In this document: one piece after another, positions 46,570 through 64,000 of the stretch
How positions within the stretch are numbered: position 1 is the first letter of the stretch
Layout of the letters: each line of letters begins with the position of its first letter
From: Enoplolaimus lenunculus
Lineage: Eukaryota > Nematoda > Enoplea > Enoplida > Thoracostomopsidae
Assembly (NCBI GenBank): GCA_030248215.1
Contig: JASANG010000607.1
Location: 62,001-126,000 of the forward strand
DNA length: 64,000 nt
Reading direction: 5' to 3'
The notes under the pieces: generated by a model
What the model was told of the DNA's origin: nothing
The model's database searches: none
The model's input: the letters and a program-made list of their open reading frames with translations, nothing else
Position numbers and translations under genes: made by a program

Positions 46570-47548
46570 GTAAGCATGTGAGACATGCTCGTCCTAGTGC
46601 ATATGCAATAAATGCAATGCACATTGTGTTGCATGCTTGCTGGCAGCATACGGTCGACACATATAGTCGACGAAAAATGCAGTTGGAGAGGCGAGATGCG
46701 GGGTGAAGCGGTAACAGCGTCTGCCTGACACGCAGAAGGTCGCCAGTTCCAAACCACCGGTAACCCGCGTTTAAAGCTGATTAGTAAAAAGATTTGATGT
46801 CCCGATTCCTATTTAGACTGACAAGGGGGCCACTTTGTGGACGCAATGGCAACTTTCCGCGCGATAAACACGGTATCCAGTCGAGAATTGGATGGCGGTC
46901 AAGGGACGACTATTGTTCAAAATAAGGGCATACAAGCATATGAGACATGCTTGTCTGTTATTTGCACATGCAATATAGCGCAGTGCACTGTATGTATGCT
47001 TGCTGGCAGCATACAGTCGACACGTCATATAGTCGACGAAAGATGCAGTTGGAGAGGCGGGCTACGTGGCGCAGTAACAACGTCTGCCTGACACGCATAA
47101 CATCGCTAGTTCGAAACCACCAGTAACCCGCTTTTCGAGCTGCTTTGTTAAAAAAGATCTGAAGTCCCGGTTTCTACATAGACTGACATGGGGGCCACGC
47201 CGTGAGCGCAATGGCAAATTGCCGCGCTGTGAGCACGGTATCTAGTCGAAAATAGAATGAATGGTCAAGGGACGACCTTACTGAAATGAGGGCATGTGAG
47301 CATGTGAGACATGCTTGTCCTAATGTATATGCAATAAACGCAATGCACATTGTGTTGTATGCTTGCTGGCAGCATACGGTCGACAAATATAGTCGACGAA
47401 AAATACAGTTGGAGAGACTGGATGCGTAGCGCAGTGGTAACAGAGACTGTTTGACACGCAGAAGGTCGCTAGTTCGAAACCACCCGTAACCCGCTTTTCC
47501 AGCTGCTTAGTAAAAAGGTATGACGTCCCGGTTCCTACCTAGACTGAT
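46570..47548 (+). repeat. Tandem array of SINE-like units with Val-like tRNA head
   Basis: Three diverged units with heads near 46690, 47056 and 47418, spaced about 360 bp. Leaders (CATGTGAGACATGC, GTCGAC pair, ATGCAGTTGGAGAG) and tails (CTGCTTAGTAAAAAG, TTCCTACCTAGACTGA) match the units at 3127-4378. The middle of the head instead reads CTGCCTGACACGCAGAAGGT then AGTTCGAAACCACC, close to a tRNA-Val anticodon arm and box B. The units are more diverged from one another than those at 3127-4378. Confidence 0.7.
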
Positions 47549-48479
47549 GTAAATCAGTTGCATTAGTTAAGCATTTTCAACGAGCTTGAAACATCAGCAT
47601 TTGCTTCACTATTGTAAATACTCGCATTCTAAATTAGCACATGTTTCACGATTGCGATGGAATTGAAATAAATATTGTAATGTTTTACAAAATATAATAT
47701 GCACGTTGTTCCACAGAATTTCAATGTTTTAACCTAATGCAACTATTCAATGCAGATGTAACAGTTTTGTGACAATGCGGAAGCATGGTGGCAAGTTAAA
47801 CCTCATGCTGGTGCCGCATATCGGTAACATGCCGATGCATATATAGTGCTATAAAATGGAGAACCTTTAAAAATGAAAGAAACAATACACATGTATAGTG
47901 TTAAAGTTTTCATTCGATAAGAAGTGTTCACAATAGTGCGAACGACACTGAATAAGTGAAACAAACAATGTTAACTTGAGCAGCTTGGCTGTTTAACTGA
48001 TGTTCTATGCACAACTTTGTTTATTCCCTCCAAATTTTACCGTGCCCCTCTATAAGAAAATCTCGGCGAAGGGTTCTTACTAGCTACACCTTTAACCATT
48101 TATACACATAATAATGTACCATATAAGATTAGTTCAGGTTACCAGTACAGTGGTGGAACCGGAAACTTTTATACATTAAAAGCCTATAAAATTGCTTGCA
48201 TTGGGCTTATCAGTTGTTTTGCTTACAAAATTGTACCTCTGATGCGAAAAACATGCTTTTATTTTAATGACTGACTTTGATCGCAGGCTAAAAATTTGAG
48301 ATACGTTGCCCAATATTGCCTAGCAAAAGTAAAATTTTTCGATGGCACTTTTTACTAACATATATACCATGATTATTTCCAACTCAACTTGGCCTCATAA
48401 TATCGTGTAGTGGTTGCAAAGACTAAAGATATGACAGAAATGTGGGAAAATTTTATTAATCCACGAAGCTTTATATCTC

Positions 48480-48800
48480 TGAACTTATAGTAAAAAAACT
48501 AGTTGTATTGTTGTACTGCAACAGCGTATACCAAATATACTTCGACAGATACACAGGTGATGTCATAGCTAATGTATCAATTAAGAAACAGTTGTTAAGG
48601 GAGAGGTTCTTGTGCCAAAGGGACGTATACGAAAATAAAATTACAAAAATGTTGGAAAGCACCAAGAGGTAGAAAGTTTGTTTCCACTGATTGTTGTTCT
48701 GATTTATTGTGTGCATGAAATTTGAAGGAATGCGTTTTCTATTTGAGGAAAAAATTAGAAGGCATATGTACAGTTGGACGGTTGTGAAATGACAAGTAAT
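48480..48800. repeat. Direct duplication, left copy
   Basis: About 320 bp that recur at 49635-49960 in the same orientation, with shared blocks such as ATTGTTGTACTGCAACA, GGGACGTATAC, TTACAAAAATGTTGGAAAG and GAAGGAATGCGTTTTCTATT. The minus strand is open through both copies. Confidence 0.8.
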
Positions 48801-48894
48801 AACCTCATGCTGATGCTGCACTTCGTTAAAAATCACTGTTGCATATGTAGTGCCTTCATATGCAGCAGCAGTAAATACCTGGAAGAACCAAGAC

Positions 48895-49482
48895 GTAAGC
48901 ATGTGAGACATGCTTGTCCTGGTGCATATGCAATAAATGCAATGCACATTGCGTTGTACGGTCGACACAGATAGTCGACGAAAAATGCAGTTGGAGGGGC
49001 GGGCTACGTGGCGCAGTGGTAGAGTGCTCGCTTCAGGATCCATAGGCTGAGAGTTCGATCCCCGCTCTAGCCCGCTTTTCCAGTTGCTTGGTAGAAAGGT
49101 CTGATGTCCCGGTTCCTACCTAGACTGACATGGGGGCCACGCTGTGTTCGGAATGGTAAACTGCCGCGTTATGAACACGGTATCCAGTCGAAAATAGGAC
49201 GGACGGTCAAGGGACGACCTTGTTGAAAATAAGGGTATGAAAGCATGTGAGACATGCTTGTCCTGGTGCATATGCAATAAATGCAATGCACATTGCGTTG
49301 TACGGTCGACACAGATAGACGTCGAAAAATGCAGTTGGAGGGCCGGGCTACCTGGCGCAGTTGTAGAGTGCTCGCTTCAGGATCCATAGGCTGAGAGTTC
49401 GATCCCCGCTCTAGCCCGCTTTTCCAGCTGCTTGGTAGAAAGATCTGAGGTCCCGGTTCCTACCTAGACTGACACAAGATAC
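48895..49482 (+). repeat. Two-unit tandem SINE-like array
   Basis: Units with heads at 48999-49075 and about 49345-49421 of the same subfamily as the 3127-4378 array (box A TGGCGCAGTGG, box B GTTCGATCC), here in plus orientation and with CTTCAGGATCC in place of CTTAAGGATCC. The ends GCGGGCT and AGCCCGC of the first head are complementary. A low-divergence pair, so probably a recent duplication. Confidence 0.75.
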
Positions 49483-49634
49483 GTGTATAATGCTGAGGTT
49501 CTTATAAGGCATAGAAACAGAAAACCTCCGCAGTTGATTGTGGGGCGGCCTGGCTCAGTGGGACCATCCCTCATTTTCAGCTGTTGTGCACTCAGAACTA
49601 AAAACTATCGTACCCTAGCCTACCCAACTTATCA

Positions 49635-49960
49635 CCTGAACTTATAGCAAAAATCTAGGTATAATTTGTTTATATTGTTGTACTGCAACAACGTATAGCA
49701 AATATCTTTGGACAGATACACTGTTAGTGTCATAGGTATTATATCAATTAGGAAACAGTTGTAAAGGAAGAGATGCCAGTGCAAAAGGGACGTATACAAA
49801 ATTACAAAAATGTTGGAAAGGACCAAGAGGTACAAAGTTGATTTCCACTGATTGTTATGATGTATGGCGTTCATGAAATTTGAAGGAATGCGTTTTCTAT
49901 TTGAGCAAAAAAATTGGAAGTATACAGTTGGACGGTCACGGTTGTGATGTACCATATATA
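49635..49960. repeat. Direct duplication, right copy
   Basis: Partner of 48480-48800, offset by about 1.15 kb, with the SINE-like pair lying between them. Relative to the left copy it lacks 3 and 6 bases at two sites in the minus-strand open frame, and frame is kept through most of the length. Confidence 0.8.
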
Positions 49961-50118
49961 GTAATTGCAATTTGTATGAGAAACTAATGGGACAAATGAA
50001 TGCTACGCTAAATTCTTTTAGTACTTTTTATGCCTGGCTTATGTATATCTTTGCGTAAAGTTGCCCTTTGTCGTGAACCGTGTGCGTGTTATACAGCATT
50101 TACGTCCGTGTGTTTTAG

Positions 50119-60530
<10,412 letters not shown>

Positions 60531-63500
60531 AAGAAACAACAACAAGAAGAAGAAGAATAACAATAACAACAATAGCAGCAGCAACAACAGAACAGAATAC
60601 TACTTTTTTCAACAAAAGAGTGTTACCTACCTACCTAACTAACTACACGCTATGAGTTTGATGTCGAAAGTTTTTTTGTAAAAATTCGAAGAATTTGCAC
60701 ACCCTGACGCCGCATGCGTTTATCTTTTTTGGCTGCAGTCACTCGCGATTTTTGTGTCGTTGGCAATCACATACGTTGCCATTCTTCCTGTCCTAATCAG
60801 CATCGCCTGTCGCTGTCACGGCCGCCCGAAATAATGATTCTCGCCATTTGAACCACCGTATCGTCTTGTGGCCGTCATAGCAATGTCTTTTCAAAATACC
60901 GTTTTCTAGCAACAACATTATCAATCTTGGTTCTGAATGATCGCTCGTCGTATGTCATTCTCTTCGTTTTCTGGTCGCCATGGCAGTTTCCAGGGTACCT
61001 TATCTTAACAACGAAATGATCAATCTTGGGATTCGATCGGATGTCGTCATTATCTAATACTCTTCTTCAACAACTACCGCCACCAGTACTACTACTGCAA
61101 CCACGGCTGCTATATTCATTGTTACAACTACGGACGAACAGAACGTACATTGGTAACGTTGGACACGTGAACAAACCGACATATACTGAACCAATTGACT
61201 GTTGAATTGAACGAAAACAGTAACAAAACCGTTAATAACAATAGAAACAACAACGACAACAAACGTTTACATAAACAGAAACACAACAACATCAAGGATG
61301 ACGACGACAATTCATTACAGTAAATACTCAACGCTCCGATTTTCATCGTTGTGTCTTTGTTTGGTTTTCCATACTCAAAAAACATTTCTCATTCCCATTC
61401 CTATGCCGTTTTAGTAGTTTGACCGTTGATTGCTTTCTCTTGTCGCTGGCATGATGCCCATATATACGTAGCAGATTCTAAATGAAGTTGGCACTGGACA
61501 TCCGTTGCGGGAGCCGGTATTTCGTCTGAAATTGAAGACAAATGCCGTGGATTTGTTTTCCATACAAACATGCGAGTATCACTGCGCAATACCACAGTAG
61601 ATACCTACAACGCCCAGTACTGCTCAAGTAATAATTTCAATTTTTTTCTTCACAGCGGATTTTTTTACGAATTTTTGTGTTTTTTTCTTCAAACATCATG
61701 ACACTATGGAACTATACCTACATAACCGTTGTAAGCGGACATATGCATTTTGGGGGGGGGGGGCAGGACGCAATGTTTTTGGATATTGCATGCAGATGGA
61801 TGAAATACGGTCATTGTTAGATTTGGGCAAATTAGTGGATCATGGTTATGGTCAACTCTACAGCGCAGATCAATTGTTCAATGCATCTTGTGTTTCTGTT
61901 GGATGAGAAAACTGCTACAGCGTTCGACCGAAATATCCGGTTCAAGCCAAAAATCTATATCCGGATCCGGTAATTCTGCACTGTAAGATATTCATTGGTG
62001 GAAAGTTTATTAGCCTGACTTTATAACAAAGTAATATTTATAAGCTAAATTGCATTTTTTTCGCAGCAAGTCTTGTTGTAAATGACAAATAGATATAAAA
62101 CACTTGCAGGAGCAACATTATAAAAAATAAATGGACTTAGACTTTACTTTTTGTCAAAATATACGTATGCACAGAAATATTCGGCAGGACCCCGATAAAA
62201 ACATCCGGCTGCGGTATTCTATGTAATCCGGTCGACGCCTGTTGCTAAAGGGTATGAAAGCTGCTAAAAGCAATCGTAAACCTGTATTCATAACAGTTTA
62301 GTCTATTCTTGTTCTTAAACTATATCTCTTGTACCGTATTTTCAAACAGCTATGGTATATACGTAAATTTGGAAAGTTGTTTTAAAACAAGCGGAAACGT
62401 TGTTGCGCTTGGAAATATGTAAAGTTCTGTAAACACAAATATTGCGAAGCTAGTGAATCAATGCTATTTTAAGCTGCAACAACTGCAATTTCTCGCTGCA
62501 AAACCAAAACTTGCTCGTGTGAACAGTGCTTGACTTTGTTAATTTAAATTTTTAGTTTGAAAATAATTAACAGGCAAATGTCAGAATTGCAGTTCTGTAT
62601 GTTGGTGATAGTTGTTTGAAAATGCGATCTCATATCCTAGGTACCTATTCAATATTCATTACATGTTGTGTACGGAATTCTATTTCTGCGTTTCTTCATT
62701 TTACCAAAACTATATAATAAACTAAGTATGCGACATTGCTTTCGAAGTACGTCTAATTTGACCTTACCACCCTGATTGAGACGGGCAAGGGGAATTAATT
62801 ATGTAGGCTTAAACAGCACAAAGCGTTGTCCAGATTCGAGCGGCGTATTAAATGAATGCCATGTATGTCACAATAAATCTAAATTGTATATCATGTAAGT
62901 TCTAGTGTCTAGTAAATATTTCCATTTCAATCAAATGGGGTGTGCCACTCTTTGAAGACCGTGTGATACTTCATTATAGAGATTGTTATAATTCGATAAT
63001 TATTGTGGAGATAAAAAATTTTCATTTTATAAATGAGTTTGAATATTTGGTGAATCTACGCATACCGACGTTGCTATTTCAGATCAATTTGAAGTTTTCA
63101 GTTTGTCGAGTCCTGCCTTGGAGATTTGTACAAAAATATGGTAGTTTTCTTAGAAAATTTCTCGTTGATCGGTAATATGCTGTATCGGTAGTATCTATGC
63201 TTTTTTGACGTTTAAAATATTCCCAAAGTGCAGATGTAGACACTTGACAGCTTCGTTTGTGTACTTACGTGCCACAGAATTGAGTGTTTGATTAATCTTA
63301 TTGTTCCCAGTCATATCTTTATTGGCAATAGCATACATACACCTCTATGCATATACGTACTGCCAGGATATTGGAGTTGTTGAGCGATGATTGGTCAAAC
63401 ATCGCCTGAGTTACAGCCGTTTGTATACACATATATCAGAGTGCGACCGGATAACTTCCAGGGCTCCGTGTCGGTTTTTTAGTCTCAGTAGTGTGGAACC

Positions 63501-64000
63501 GAGACCAAAAGTCGAGGATTCAGCAAAATGCTGGTAAACCTGTAAAACATAGAAGTTAATATTGTTACAAGAAGTGATGGCTGATGAATAAAATTTCGGT
63601 GTGAATCTATGAAGTTTCATAGTTACCAATATATATATAATTAATAGCGTGTATATATTATGAAAATACACAAAAAAAACTGTGAAAAAACACACAAAAA
63701 ACAACGAAAAAGGCATTTGAAATATTTTTTGAGAATTTTAATTTTTTTGCGATGATGACAAAAATTGACCGAGACTGAGCTTTTTTATTGGTAAATATCC
63801 GGTTCTGATAGAAATTCACTATCCGGTACCGGTAAACTAAGATCCGCTCGCACACAATTACTTAGTAATTAGCTAAGTAATTAGCTAAGTAATTGGCAGG
63901 TCCAGTAGGTTTGTTGTTGCTTTTAGGAGTGGTAAACTGTACGTGGGCCGGGTATCCTGGCAGTAGACTTCGTTATATATTTTTGTGTCTACATTGGTGT
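60531..64000. other. Importin alpha 3-prime UTR and downstream DNA
   Basis: Immediately after the stop comes an AAC/AAG/AGC-rich tract (60537-60598), then about 1 kb of unusually balanced composition without long frames, consistent with a long 3-prime UTR. A run of 12 G is at 61752-61763, a GGTTCCGG-rich decayed repeat near 61935-62240, and a short tandem TTAGCTAAGTAA repeat at 63859-63894. No further gene seen; no polyadenylation site can be fixed. Confidence 0.45.
63859..63894. repeat. TTAGCTAAGTAA 12-bp tandem repeat
   Basis: About three near-perfect copies of a 12-bp unit that is itself nearly palindromic. Confidence 0.8.

Larger units (their letters stand above)
46056..50118. other. Divergent spacer between WDR59 and importin alpha
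   Basis: Holds the starts of both genes, but I could not locate a promoter or the first importin-alpha exon. Recognisable content: a decayed element at about 46068-46425, a three-unit SINE-like array (46570-47548), a direct duplication (48480-48800 and 49635-49960) and a two-unit SINE-like array (48895-49482) between the two duplicate copies. The stretch 47550-48470 shows nothing I can name. Confidence 0.6.

Overview
This is a window of an intron-rich, AT-rich animal nuclear genome. Genes are split by GT-AG introns of about 0.1 to 8 kb, and the introns and spacers are full of short non-autonomous DNA transposons and tRNA-derived SINE-like repeats. Nothing in it is bacterial or viral, and I recognised no retrovirus-like, LTR or Polinton-type element. 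An invertebrate animal is most likely; I cannot name the phylum from the sequence alone.

Layout. (1) 1-448, minus strand: one long open exon of an unidentified gene that runs off the left edge; a possible upstream exon lies at 2645-2699. (2) 7302-14035, plus strand: an eight-exon gene of about 745 residues with an N-terminal methyl-CpG-binding-like (MBD) fold, then basic and low-complexity segments; I cannot name it. (3) 18938-46055, minus strand: WDR59, a subunit of the GATOR2 complex of amino-acid/TORC1 signalling. I traced 24 coding exons, 23 of them in unbroken frame, covering the WD40 propeller, the RWD domain, the IPFPR-x-SGARF block, the VGRKDL block and the C-terminal zinc-binding module. 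(4) 50119-60530, plus strand: importin alpha of the KPNA3/KPNA4 type, 13 exons from the IBB domain to the stop; only the first short exon was not found. The MBD-like gene and WDR59 converge; WDR59 and importin alpha diverge from a 4-kb spacer.

Between the exons lie at least seven families of terminal-inverted-repeat elements (several with clear 8-bp target duplications, as in hAT transposons; one with a TA duplication), tandem arrays of about 344-360-bp tRNA-headed units at 3.1-4.4, 46.6-47.5 and 48.9-49.5 kb, a direct duplication at 48.5/49.6 kb, a degenerate AT-rich array shared in opposite orientation by a WDR59 intron and an importin-alpha intron, and several microsatellites.

The host genes have unrelated jobs (chromatin binding, nutrient signalling, nuclear import) and nothing suggests they form one system. 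The most unusual observations are the tandem SINE-like arrays whose units keep the same leader and tail but carry two different tRNA-like heads, the duplicated open frame whose indels are multiples of three, and the large Gln/Ser/Thr-rich exon of WDR59.
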